Below are positions 24,249 to 32,872 of a stretch of DNA of 52,018 nucleotides, one piece after another. The stretch is from positions 1 to 52,018 of the forward strand of contig JAJRQK010000037.1 of assembly GCA_024280295.1 (NCBI GenBank), read 5' to 3'. Position 1 is the first letter of the stretch, and every line of letters starts with the position of its first letter. Below the pieces are notes generated by a model. That model made no database searches. It saw nothing but the letters and a program-made list of their open reading frames with translations, and was not told the origin of the DNA. The DNA is from Bacteroidota bacterium. Its GTDB lineage: Bacteria; Bacteroidota; Bacteroidia; Flavobacteriales_D; Crocinitomicaceae. The translations under genes and the position numbers were made by a program.

Positions 24249-27200
24249 TTATTTCACCAATGTAACGTGTCCTCGCTTCACGACTTCAATACCGTTGCCA
24301 TCACGCACGGTAACCATGTAAAGATAAGTGCCATTTGCTGCCATTTGATTGTTCTGCATTACACGACCATTCCATCCTTCACCGTAATAATTAGTTCTGA
24401 ACATAACTTGTCCCCAGCGATTAAAAACAATGAAATCATATTCAGTCGCATCAAAATCTGAGAGTACAGGTTTAAATACTTTATTGATTCCATCAGGCAT
24501 GAATGCATTTGGAATATAGATTATCGGTGGTAACACAGGACAAACAATATTCGAGCGACTAATTTCTGCGATACCATAACTATTTGTCGCCTCGATTGCT
24601 TCAATGTAATAACATATTTTGCCCGTGGAAACGACATCATTCACATCATCTTCATAGAAAAGTGTGTTTGGTCCCACTGTTGCAAATGGTGAGTTGTTAA
24701 AGACTCGATCAATTCCTCGATATATATTATAGCCAATTATAGAACCATCATAATCTCGGTAGTCATTCCAATTTATGTAAATCAGTTTTGAAACTTCATC
24801 GGTTTGTGCTTGTAAGAAAATTGTCTCACCGATATTCGATGTATCTGTCAAAAGTCCGCAACTATCAACCGTTTGAATGCGATAAATGTACGATTGCTCA
24901 TCAACTTGGACATCTTCGTCTGTATAACTTATTGTTTGAACTCCCGCAATTGGAATCCGAGCTATTTCTTCAAAAACTCCATTGTTTCTACGTTGAAATG
25001 AAAGTGCTGTTAGCGAAACTGTATTATCTATATGATGTCGAATCTGGATATTATCACCATTCACCGTCGCGACTTGCAAATAATTAAAGGCTGGAGGTAC
25101 TGGAGTTGAGATGAAAATGCATGAAACATTTGAAAATGACTCAGCACCTGTTGTTGAAACAGCTCGTATTGTGAAGCAATAATTTTTTCCATCCAACACA
25201 TTCACAGAAAGACTTGTTGTTGTGGTTGTACCCAAAACAGTCCATGGCTGCCCGTCCCATTTACCAATAACCTCGTAGCTGTTCAAATTATTCCAACCTA
25301 TATATCCGGTCCAACTAATAGTAACAGTCTTGGTACAAATGTCCAAACTTGAATTCGCGAAATTTGTTGTGTGAACCGTTGCTTTACCAGATGTTTGATG
25401 TGTTGGAGGAATTGATGATGTCCAGCATGAATCAAAAGCAGCAACTGAGTAGGTGAGAGGACCATTAGATGTATTTGGATTACCTGTATATGTGGTGTTT
25501 CCTATTCCCCAAACTGTATCAATCTCAACAAGGAAACCGTTTATATCATACGTGTAAATAACATATCCGTATGTGTCAGGTTGCTGATTTTGATTCCATG
25601 TCATATTCAATAAGTTCGTAGCAGTATCAATCGTAACACTTGTGATAATCGGAATATCGGGCGTCATCATATCTTGAAACTGATCTCCTTCAATGTTTGA
25701 GGTGAAATCACACGGTTGATTAGGCAATACAACTTGATAATTTAAAAACGTATCGCAAATGTCAATTGTATCGATGTAGAAATTGATTCCGTAAGCGACA
25801 CTATCATGTAAATTCCATATCCCAAGTGGGTATTCTCGATAAATATGATAGTTAGCATTCATTGTCGGAAGGGCAGGTGTTGCAGGATCATTCCACTGAA
25901 GAACTGCCGTGCCATTTGAAGGGTTGTTGAGATTCAAAAAGATATTCTGAAGTGTATCACTATAACTCAAGCTATTTCCATTACAACCAGAAGCAACAAC
26001 AATAAAATAGTCATTCGCCTGACCAACTCCTGGGTCTGTGAAGGATGTTGTTCCAATTGCAGGAATCGCGGCAATTAATCCTGATTGTTCTGTGTAAATC
26101 TGATATGAACTGAATGTTCCAAGAGGATCACTTACGGCATTCCATGACAAAGTAACATCACCTGTTCCGTCAGATTGGATACAATTGATTTCTGGAGCTT
26201 GAATCACCCCTGGGTTTTTGACATGAATGGTTACCGTAGCATAAGAAATCTTCGGAATTGGACAGTAATCATCTTGAATTTTGAATACGAAATGATAGGA
26301 AAGTTGATCTTCTGTTATTCCGAATGAATTCACTAAATGATCACAACTTGTTTGCCAGTTAAAGTTCGTCGTTACTCCTTGGGGCATTGTGATTAAAGGT
26401 GTTGCATCCAAGGTTGCACACGGAGCAATAGCACAACCTACTGCACTTGTGAAATTTGTCCCAAACATTGGTCCTGATGCTAATAAATGATTGCTTTGAA
26501 CAGTTCCATCTTGTAATAATTCAACGTCTGTTGATGTTAAATTGAAATTGACTAAATCTCCTGCATTAATGGTTGTCTCAAATAATCCTCCAAATGGACC
26601 AGCAATTACTGGGGGATTATTCGTTCCAGCACAGTTTAAAATGATTAACTGAATTTCTCGATCTACTTCTGCGATAAGAACGCCGTTTCTGTATGATTTC
26701 GCTACAATTTTAACAGCATAGAGTCCTGTATTATTAGATAAGAATGTCAATTGCCCTGAATTAGGGTCAAGTTGTGCCGGAGTATTCCCTGCATTCATAC
26801 CTACTCCTGGGGTGGGAGATGTGACAGAGAATCCAGGTGCATAGCTAATTACTGTGGGAATTGTTGGCGGAGAATAGACTTGAGAAGGAAACCAATTTAA
26901 TGGATTTCCAAATGAAATATGGATAGAATCAAGGTCTGGATCAACCGCATTCATGTTGTAGGTGTAAGGATCTCCAGCACAACTAACAAAATAAGGGTCT
27001 TGCAAGAATTGGGGCGAATTGTCGATGCATCCTCCTAGCGAACTTGGAATTGCAAACATTTTTGAAGTAATGGTCATTCCCGACGTTCCAGGATTTACCA
27101 GATTTTGAACAGCTGCATTTCTTGAGAAAATCTGGTAGGTAAAAATCCAACCAGATGGTGGAGGTGTACCTGAAAGTGTAATGGGTAAACTTCGATAAAT

Positions 27201-27536
27201 GATCTTTTCGATTGCTCCAATACCATTTCCTCCGTTGGCAACACTTCCACATGCTAGCGCAGAGGGACCCGATGGCACAACAGTACAAGTGGGTGAAATA
27301 TCGGTGCGAGTAACGAAGGCTAAACTAATACTGGAAATTGTTGGGTGTCCCCAAATTTCAATCGATTCAATGGTACTGTTAGCAACGTCACCATTACAAT
27401 CGCGGTAAAAAACAAGCTGAAAAACGTAATCTCCACCTTGACATGTCCATGTAATATCACCACCAATAGCATGGCTTGCTCGACTTGTGAAAATCGAGCA
27501 ATAGCAAATAAGTAATACGACTATAAGACGAGTCAT
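24249..27536 (-). CDS. Giant surface protein with Ig/fibronectin-like repeats and T9SS type B sorting domain
   Basis: This 1095-residue exported protein has a signal peptide (LIVVLLICYCSIFTSRASHA), then AIGGDITWTCQGGDYVFQLVFYRDCNGD, a start typical of Bacteroidota gliding-associated proteins. Several beta-sandwich (fibronectin III-like) modules follow, with repeated patterns such as DVTLSWNAVSDPLGTFSSYQIY. The final ~85 residues (IYIPNAFMPDGINKVF, then FNRWGQVMF, GWNGR, ANGTYLYMV and KRGHVTLVK) are the gliding-motility/T9SS type B C-terminal domain. The protein is expected on the cell surface as an adhesin or structural factor; no enzymatic domain was seen. It precedes the GT9 gene in one transcription unit. 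Confidence 0.88.
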   Translation of the reverse strand: MTRLIVVLLICYCSIFTSRASHAIGGDITWTCQGGDYVFQLVFYRDCNGDVANSTIESIEIWGHPTISSISLAFVTRTDISPTCTVVPSGPSALACGSVANGGNGIGAIEKIIYRSLPITLSGTPPPSGWIFTYQIFSRNAAVQNLVNPGTSGMTITSKMFAIPSSLGGCIDNSPQFLQDPYFVSCAGDPYTYNMNAVDPDLDSIHISFGNPLNWFPSQVYSPPTIPTVISYAPGFSVTSPTPGVGMNAGNTPAQLDPNSGQLTFLSNNTGLYAVKIVAKSYRNGVLIAEVDREIQLIILNCAGTNNPPVIAGPFGGLFETTINAGDLVNFNLTSTDVELLQDGTVQSNHLLASGPMFGTNFTSAVGCAIAPCATLDATPLITMPQGVTTNFNWQTSCDHLVNSFGITEDQLSYHFVFKIQDDYCPIPKISYATVTIHVKNPGVIQAPEINCIQSDGTGDVTLSWNAVSDPLGTFSSYQIYTEQSGLIAAIPAIGTTSFTDPGVGQANDYFIVVASGCNGNSLSYSDTLQNIFLNLNNPSNGTAVLQWNDPATPALPTMNANYHIYREYPLGIWNLHDSVAYGINFYIDTIDICDTFLNYQVVLPNQPCDFTSNIEGDQFQDMMTPDIPIITSVTIDTATNLLNMTWNQNQQPDTYGYVIYTYDINGFLVEIDTVWGIGNTTYTGNPNTSNGPLTYSVAAFDSCWTSSIPPTHQTSGKATVHTTNFANSSLDICTKTVTISWTGYIGWNNLNSYEVIGKWDGQPWTVLGTTTTTSLSVNVLDGKNYCFTIRAVSTTGAESFSNVSCIFISTPVPPAFNYLQVATVNGDNIQIRHHIDNTVSLTALSFQRRNNGVFEEIARIPIAGVQTISYTDEDVQVDEQSYIYRIQTVDSCGLLTDTSNIGETIFLQAQTDEVSKLIYINWNDYRDYDGSIIGYNIYRGIDRVFNNSPFATVGPNTLFYEDDVNDVVSTGKICYYIEAIEATNSYGIAEISRSNIVCPVLPPIIYIPNAFMPDGINKVFKPVLSDFDATEYDFIVFNRWGQVMFRTNYYGEGWNGRVMQNNQMAANGTYLYMVTVRDGNGIEVVKRGHVTLVK

Positions 27537-27640
27537 TAATTGGATAACGGATTTTGGGTTTATCTAGTATGTAGACGTTAATAATACTATAAGGTTGCGA
27601 TAAGAAATTCGTTAATTACTAGGTGGAAATGATCCTAAAT

Positions 27641-28900
27641 TCAACCTACTGTTACAATTGAGAATTGATCCCACTTTAGGTATTTTTTTGCTAATTCTTG
27701 AATCCTTTCAGAAGTAATGCTTCCAATCGCCTCCAATGCATCGTTGTAAAAATCAAGTGATTTGCCATGCATTTCAGCACTGAGGAACAAATCTGTCATA
27801 GCATAAGGACCGTCTGCACTTTTTAGTAATTGTCCGAGCATGTAATTTCGTACCAGTTCTAGTTCATCATTCGGAACTAATTCTGATTGCAATTGTTCTA
27901 TCTCAAATTGTATTTCTTTAAGTGTTTCTGTTTTTACATCACTACCAACTTCTGTTGCAATCAAAAAATAACCAGTGCTGTTTAATTCTGCAACCATTGA
28001 TCCAATCCCATAAGTGTAACCTTTGTCCTCTCGAATGTTAGTCATCAATCTACTTCCAAAGTAGTCGCCAAGTAGTGTATTCAAGATCAAGAAATCCATA
28101 TAGTCTGGATGATTTTTATTGAACAATATTCTGCCCAATCGAATTGCTGATTGAACTGCGCCTTCTTTTTCTTGTTCAAATTTCCCTGATTCATTCTCGA
28201 TTTTATCTGTGAAGACATCTGGATTTGATGAAATCATCGGTTTACATGCATCCAGAATCTCATCAACAACGTTCTTCGAAAGATCTCCTACTAAAACAAC
28301 TTTCGTCAGTCCATTCAAATAGTGTTTTTCGTGAAATGCTTTTAATTCACTAATTGAAGTTGTCTCAATATCATTTTCAGATAGCGTATAGGAATATCGT
28401 TCGTTTGAAGCGAAAAGTTTTTCTCTAAAGTTTTGTTGAGCAAGATATCCTACTTTTTCACGACTAATTTGCAGGTTTTGCTTTCGATCAGCTAAATATT
28501 CCTTCACCTCTTTTGCCTCAAAAGTAACGCCTTGAATTGCGTGGATAACTGATTTGAAGATTGTAGGAAGGTATTCGCGCAAACAATAAACAGAAAGCAC
28601 TGAATTTTCCACGGAGATTCCTGAATCTAAAAATCCACCAAGTGAATTAATTTCAGATTGAATTTGATTTGACGTTTTTTCCTTCGTTCCAGAAAGAATT
28701 AAGCCATTGACGAATGTGGCAATACCTTTTTGTCCACGGCAAACACCCGCGTCAAAATATAGATCAAAACGAGAGGTCTCGTCTGGAACATCTTTCATGT
28801 GGTAAAGTGAAACCGTATCACTAAGTTGATGCTTTTTTGGTGCTACAAAGTCGATTGAATCGATTGCAATTAATTCGGGTTGAAGCGTTCTATTCGGCAT
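27641..28900 (-). CDS. M16-family peptidase-like protein, inactive subunit
   Basis: This 419-residue protein has the two-lobed M16 (pitrilysin/processing-peptidase) fold, but the zinc motif is absent: the equivalent segment reads ATFVNGLILSGT instead of HxxEH. The second-lobe features of the family are present (GDYFGSRLMTNIREDKGYTYGIGS). Such inactive partners form heterodimers with an active M16 subunit, here the gene just upstream, whose 3' end overlaps this start by 11 bases. Together they probably form a cytoplasmic or periplasmic peptidase; no signal peptide is visible. The substrate is unknown. Confidence 0.9.
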   Translation of the reverse strand: MPNRTLQPELIAIDSIDFVAPKKHQLSDTVSLYHMKDVPDETSRFDLYFDAGVCRGQKGIATFVNGLILSGTKEKTSNQIQSEINSLGGFLDSGISVENSVLSVYCLREYLPTIFKSVIHAIQGVTFEAKEVKEYLADRKQNLQISREKVGYLAQQNFREKLFASNERYSYTLSENDIETTSISELKAFHEKHYLNGLTKVVLVGDLSKNVVDEILDACKPMISSNPDVFTDKIENESGKFEQEKEGAVQSAIRLGRILFNKNHPDYMDFLILNTLLGDYFGSRLMTNIREDKGYTYGIGSMVAELNSTGYFLIATEVGSDVKTETLKEIQFEIEQLQSELVPNDELELVRNYMLGQLLKSADGPYAMTDLFLSAEMHGKSLDFYNDALEAIGSITSERIQELAKKYLKWDQFSIVTVG

Positions 28901-30134
28901 TTTCAGCTTTGACTTTAAGTAGTGAACAATTTGTTTTTACTAATACTTCTTTTGCTACACGCTGAATATCTTTAGGTGTAATTCTGCCATAGATTTCAGA
29001 TTCCTCGTTGATTTTCTCAGCTCCACTAAGAAGTTCATACATCGATAAATTCATTGCACGGTTGAGCAATCCTTGGTCGCTAAATTCTTTCGAAGTTTGA
29101 ATTTTAATCTTCAATCGTTCAAGTTCATCCGCTGGAACTAACTCATTGGATAACAACTCAAGTTCTTTCCAAAGTGCGTTATCCAATTCTTGAAATGAAA
29201 CACCATCATTTAATTTTCCGGAAATAACGAGTAAACCTTCGTCAATTGATCCTGTGATATAAGCACCAATGCTAGAGGCTAGGTTTTGTTCCTTTTTAAT
29301 GGACAAATACAAACGAGAGGATTTGTCTCTTCCAAGTGAATCCGAAAGGACATCAATCGTTAGGTAATCAGAGTGGTTTCTGTCGACCATTCGGAAAGCA
29401 TAATAAAAGGCATTCGTTGGAACTTTTCGTTTGATTGTTTTTTCTCGAAATTCAGTTTGCTTTGGTTCGACAGGAAGATTTCTGACCGTTTTTTCGACTG
29501 CTGGAATATCACCGTACCATTTCTGGGTGAGTGATTTAACATCTTCAAATTCTATATTTCCAGCGATACATAAGATGGCATTAGATGGATTATAGTGTTT
29601 CTTGAAAAAACCTTTGACGTCATCCATTGTTGCCTCTTCAATGTGCGAAATCTCTTTTCCGATTGTAGCCCACTTATAAGGATGGCTTTTATAAACTAAA
29701 GGACGTAATTCAAGCCAAACATCTCCATAAGGCTGATTTAAATAACGTTGTTTAAACTCTTCAATAACAACAGAACGTTGAACTTCTAGACTTTTTGGTG
29801 TAAAAGCTAATGAGAGCATTCTGTCGCTTTCAAGCCATAATCCTGTTTCAATATTTTTTGCAGGAAGAACATCGTAATAGTTCGTGATGTCATTTGAGGT
29901 AAAAGCATTGTTTTCACCTCCTGCCATTTGCAGTGGAGTATCAAACTCTGGGATATTGACAGATCCTCCAAACATTAAATGTTCGAAAAGATGTGCGAAA
30001 CCAGTTTTGTCTTCTGATTCATCACGTGCACCAACATCATAAAGTGTATTTACTACGACCATTGGAGTTGTAGCATCCTTGTGGAAAATTACGCGCAATC
30101 CATTGTCAAGAGTAAATCGTTCAAATTTGATCAT
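28890..30134 (-). CDS. M16-family zinc metallopeptidase, catalytic subunit
   Basis: This 414-residue active M16 peptidase has its inverted zinc motif HLFEH at residues 48-52, the third ligand expected in the VVIEEFKQRY segment (about 125-135), and the second-lobe signature SLGRDKSSRLYLSIKKEQNLASSIGAYI. It has no signal peptide. Its start codon ATG shares one base with the stop of the preceding nitronate-monooxygenase-like gene (TAATG), and its 3' end overlaps the inactive partner. All three are therefore one translationally coupled operon. M16 heterodimers degrade small unfolded peptides. Confidence 0.93.
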   Translation of the reverse strand: MIKFERFTLDNGLRVIFHKDATTPMVVVNTLYDVGARDESEDKTGFAHLFEHLMFGGSVNIPEFDTPLQMAGGENNAFTSNDITNYYDVLPAKNIETGLWLESDRMLSLAFTPKSLEVQRSVVIEEFKQRYLNQPYGDVWLELRPLVYKSHPYKWATIGKEISHIEEATMDDVKGFFKKHYNPSNAILCIAGNIEFEDVKSLTQKWYGDIPAVEKTVRNLPVEPKQTEFREKTIKRKVPTNAFYYAFRMVDRNHSDYLTIDVLSDSLGRDKSSRLYLSIKKEQNLASSIGAYITGSIDEGLLVISGKLNDGVSFQELDNALWKELELLSNELVPADELERLKIKIQTSKEFSDQGLLNRAMNLSMYELLSGAEKINEESEIYGRITPKDIQRVAKEVLVKTNCSLLKVKAENAE

Positions 30135-31087
30135 TAAAAGTTATATTTTTCAGTAGTATTTTCAGCAATTGCTTCTCGGTATTCATCCAAGATTTCATCA
30201 ACGATAGTCTTTGCAGGTTTGATTTCATGGATTAAACCAGAAATTTGTCCAATTTCGAGTTCGCCTTCTTCTAGGTCTCCTTCAAACATGCCTTTTTTAG
30301 CACGCCCTTTTCCAAGTAAAGTTTTGAGATCCTCAATGGATGCACCGTTCGCATAAGCGTCTGATACCTGTTTGTAAAACGTATTTTTCATTAATCTAAC
30401 CGGAGTAATTTCTTTCAATGTCAATTGAGTATCACCTTCTTTTGCTTCAATTACACTGTTTTTAAAATTGATATGAGCACTTGACTCTTCAGATGCGACA
30501 AATCTACTTCCAATATGAACTGCATCAGCACCCAAGGTCATTGTTGCTAGCATTGTTCTTCCAGTTCCTATTCCTCCAGCTGCAATCAGAGGAATTTTAA
30601 TCGCTTGAGCAACCATTGGAATTAAACAAAGTGTAGTTGTTTCGTCTCGACCGTTATGCCCGCCAGCTTCAAAACCTTCGGCAACTATTGCATCAGCTCC
30701 TGCTGCTTCAGCTTTTAACGCAAATTTCACACTTGAAACTACGTGAACTACCACAATTCCATGATCTTGAAAATGCTTTGTCCATGTTTTCGGGTTTCCA
30801 GCGGAAGTAAAAACAATCGGGACTTTATGTTTTATTAGTGTATCGATGTGCTTATCGATCTCTGGATAAAGCATGGGTAAGTTTACCGCAAATGGTTTTG
30901 ATGTTTCCGCTTTACACTTCAAAATTTGCTCATCTAGAACTTCTGGATACATTGATCCAGCGCCAATAATACCTAATCCTCCTGCATTTGAAACAGAGGA
31001 AGCAAGTTCCCATCCAGAACACCAAATCATTCCTGCTTGAATTATTGGGTACTTGATTTTAAATAAAGAAGTAATGCGATTTCCCAT
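30134..31087 (-). CDS. Nitronate monooxygenase-like FMN-dependent oxidoreductase
   Basis: This 317-residue TIM-barrel flavoprotein belongs to the NPD (2-nitropropane dioxygenase) family. Signatures are the N-terminal YPIIQAGMIWCSG, GLGIIGAGSM, the FMN-phosphate site IAAGGIGTGRTMLATMTLGADAVHIGSRF and the EGFEAGGHNG catalytic region. Members oxidise alkyl nitronates or act as enoyl-ACP reductases (FabK-like); which one applies here cannot be decided. It is first in an operon with the M16 pair. A paralog lies at 46578-47552. Confidence 0.88.
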   Translation of the reverse strand: MGNRITSLFKIKYPIIQAGMIWCSGWELASSVSNAGGLGIIGAGSMYPEVLDEQILKCKAETSKPFAVNLPMLYPEIDKHIDTLIKHKVPIVFTSAGNPKTWTKHFQDHGIVVVHVVSSVKFALKAEAAGADAIVAEGFEAGGHNGRDETTTLCLIPMVAQAIKIPLIAAGGIGTGRTMLATMTLGADAVHIGSRFVASEESSAHINFKNSVIEAKEGDTQLTLKEITPVRLMKNTFYKQVSDAYANGASIEDLKTLLGKGRAKKGMFEGDLEEGELEIGQISGLIHEIKPAKTIVDEILDEYREAIAENTTEKYNF

Positions 31088-31102
31088 GATTTTCTATTAA
31101 AT

Positions 31103-31110
31103 CAAATGTA
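31103..31110 (-). promoter_or_regulatory. -7 box of the NPD-M16 operon
   Basis: The minus strand reads TACATTTG, an exact TAnnTTTG box, 15 bases upstream of the ATG at 31087. Confidence 0.5.
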
Positions 31111-31183
31111 CTCTTTTCAAGAAACTTCTCACTCGATTTTGTCGTCTTATCCTAAATTGATATCTTAGGACGGTTACATTATT

Positions 31184-32872
31184 ATGATACAGAAATTTAC
31201 ATTTGTTACGTTACTCTGCATGTATGGATTTTTTAGTTATGCACAAGAAATTGAGCATGATCATTCATTGCAACATGCCTTCATTGAAAATGGAGGTCAG
31301 TGGGACGAAAACGTTCTTTTTCAAGCAAAATTTCAAGGTGGAAACCTCTGGATAGAGCAGGGGAAGATGATGTTTCATTTACAGGATTTCTCAAAGTTAC
31401 AGCAGTATCATGCTTCGCCAAAAGATGGAATAGATGTGAGCGAATACAATCAAACTGTTCTCCATGTTAATTTCCCAGGATCCAATAAAGTGACCTCGAT
31501 TAAGAAATCAGAGCCTACGAATGCTTATTACAATTATTTTCTTGGGAATAACAAGTCTAGATGGGCTTCTAATGTTCGTGGTTATGGTGAAGCAATTTTA
31601 GAAGATTTTTATACAGGAATTGACCTCAAGCTAATCGAGGAATTAGAGCAATTAAAATACGAATTTCATGTTCAGCCAGGAATTGATCCATCAATGATCA
31701 AACTGGATTATGTAGGCCATGAAAAACTTCGAATTAAGAATAGTGGTGATCTTGTTGTTTCTACGACGCTTGGGGAGATAATTGAGGAGAAACCATACGC
31801 ATATCAAATTGTAAACGGCCGCATTGTTGATGTGGAGTGTGATTTTAAACTTGTGAATAATCAAGTCACATTTATACTTGGAGAATATAGTCCCTATGCT
31901 GTACTAGTCATTGATCCGATTTTGGTTTTTGCTACGTATAGTGGATCGGTTACTGATAACTTTGGTATGACAGCAACGTATGGATATGATGGTACTGCAT
32001 ATTCAGCTGGAACTGTGTATGGGAACGCTTATCCAACGCCTGATCCATTGGCTTACCAAGTGATATCGAATATCACAGTACCTGATGTGAATGTTGTAAC
32101 AACTGATGCTTTTATTTCAAAATACTCTGCCGATGGAACTACCATGATTTGGACAACATTTGTTGGTGGAGGTGATAACACTCAAGGTACTGAGACTTCA
32201 AACAGCTTGATCTGTGATGCACAGAACAATATTTATTTATTCGGGGTGACATCAAGTAGTGATTTCCCTATTGTTGGTGGATATCAATCCACTTTTGGTG
32301 GAGGAACCGCTCTTAATGTGGCTTTTAATGGGACAAATTTCCATAATGACGGCACCGATATTTACATCGTTAAATTTAGTTCAAATGGTCAGAATTTGCT
32401 TGGATCAACTTATATGGGAGGGGCAGAAAATGACGGCGTTAACTATAAGAACTCATCAGGGACTTACAGTAGTGTTGCCGCTTACGATTCATTAACGACT
32501 AATTACGGCGATCAGTACAGAGGTGAAATTATGCTAGATAATTTAGGGAACTGCATTGTTGCTTCTTGTTCAAGATCTTCTGACTTTCCAGTTCTTAGTG
32601 CATTTCAAGCGACAAACGCAGGGAAACAGGATGGTGTAATTTTTAAATTATCTTCAAATTTATCTACTCTACAATGGTCTAGCTATTATGGAGGGACTGA
32701 AAATGATGCATGCTATACAGTTAAGATTGATTCATCGTATAATATTCTATTCGGCGGAGGCACTTGTTCAAATAACCTTCCATTCATGGGGACTGGTTGG
32801 CAGCCTACCTACAATGGTGGAATCACAGATGGGTTTGTCGTCAAACTAATGGTGCAGGTACAGCAGTTATAA
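31184..32872 (+). CDS. SBBP-repeat surface protein, 5' part of a frameshifted gene
   Basis: This is the N-terminal 562 residues of a very long T9SS-exported protein. It has a signal peptide ending SYAQ, the conserved FIENGGQWDENVLFQAKFQGG N-terminal region (DUF7948-type), then SBBP beta-propeller repeats, for example KYSADGTTMIWTTFVGGGDNTQG and KLSSNLSTLQWSSYYGGTENDA. The homologous reading breaks off at GFVVKL: the last eight residues (MVQVQQL and stop) are out of frame. The true sequence continues in another frame from about 32848, where one extra A (CTAAATGG rather than CTAATGG) would join the parts. See the C-terminal part. Confidence 0.85.
   Translation: MIQKFTFVTLLCMYGFFSYAQEIEHDHSLQHAFIENGGQWDENVLFQAKFQGGNLWIEQGKMMFHLQDFSKLQQYHASPKDGIDVSEYNQTVLHVNFPGSNKVTSIKKSEPTNAYYNYFLGNNKSRWASNVRGYGEAILEDFYTGIDLKLIEELEQLKYEFHVQPGIDPSMIKLDYVGHEKLRIKNSGDLVVSTTLGEIIEEKPYAYQIVNGRIVDVECDFKLVNNQVTFILGEYSPYAVLVIDPILVFATYSGSVTDNFGMTATYGYDGTAYSAGTVYGNAYPTPDPLAYQVISNITVPDVNVVTTDAFISKYSADGTTMIWTTFVGGGDNTQGTETSNSLICDAQNNIYLFGVTSSSDFPIVGGYQSTFGGGTALNVAFNGTNFHNDGTDIYIVKFSSNGQNLLGSTYMGGAENDGVNYKNSSGTYSSVAAYDSLTTNYGDQYRGEIMLDNLGNCIVASCSRSSDFPVLSAFQATNAGKQDGVIFKLSSNLSTLQWSSYYGGTENDACYTVKIDSSYNILFGGGTCSNNLPFMGTGWQPTYNGGITDGFVVKLMVQVQQL

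Noticed and set aside
32840-32860. Programmed -1 ribosomal frameshift in the SBBP gene
   Set aside because: No X-XXY-YYZ slippery heptamer precedes the shift point, and one missing A explains the break more simply.
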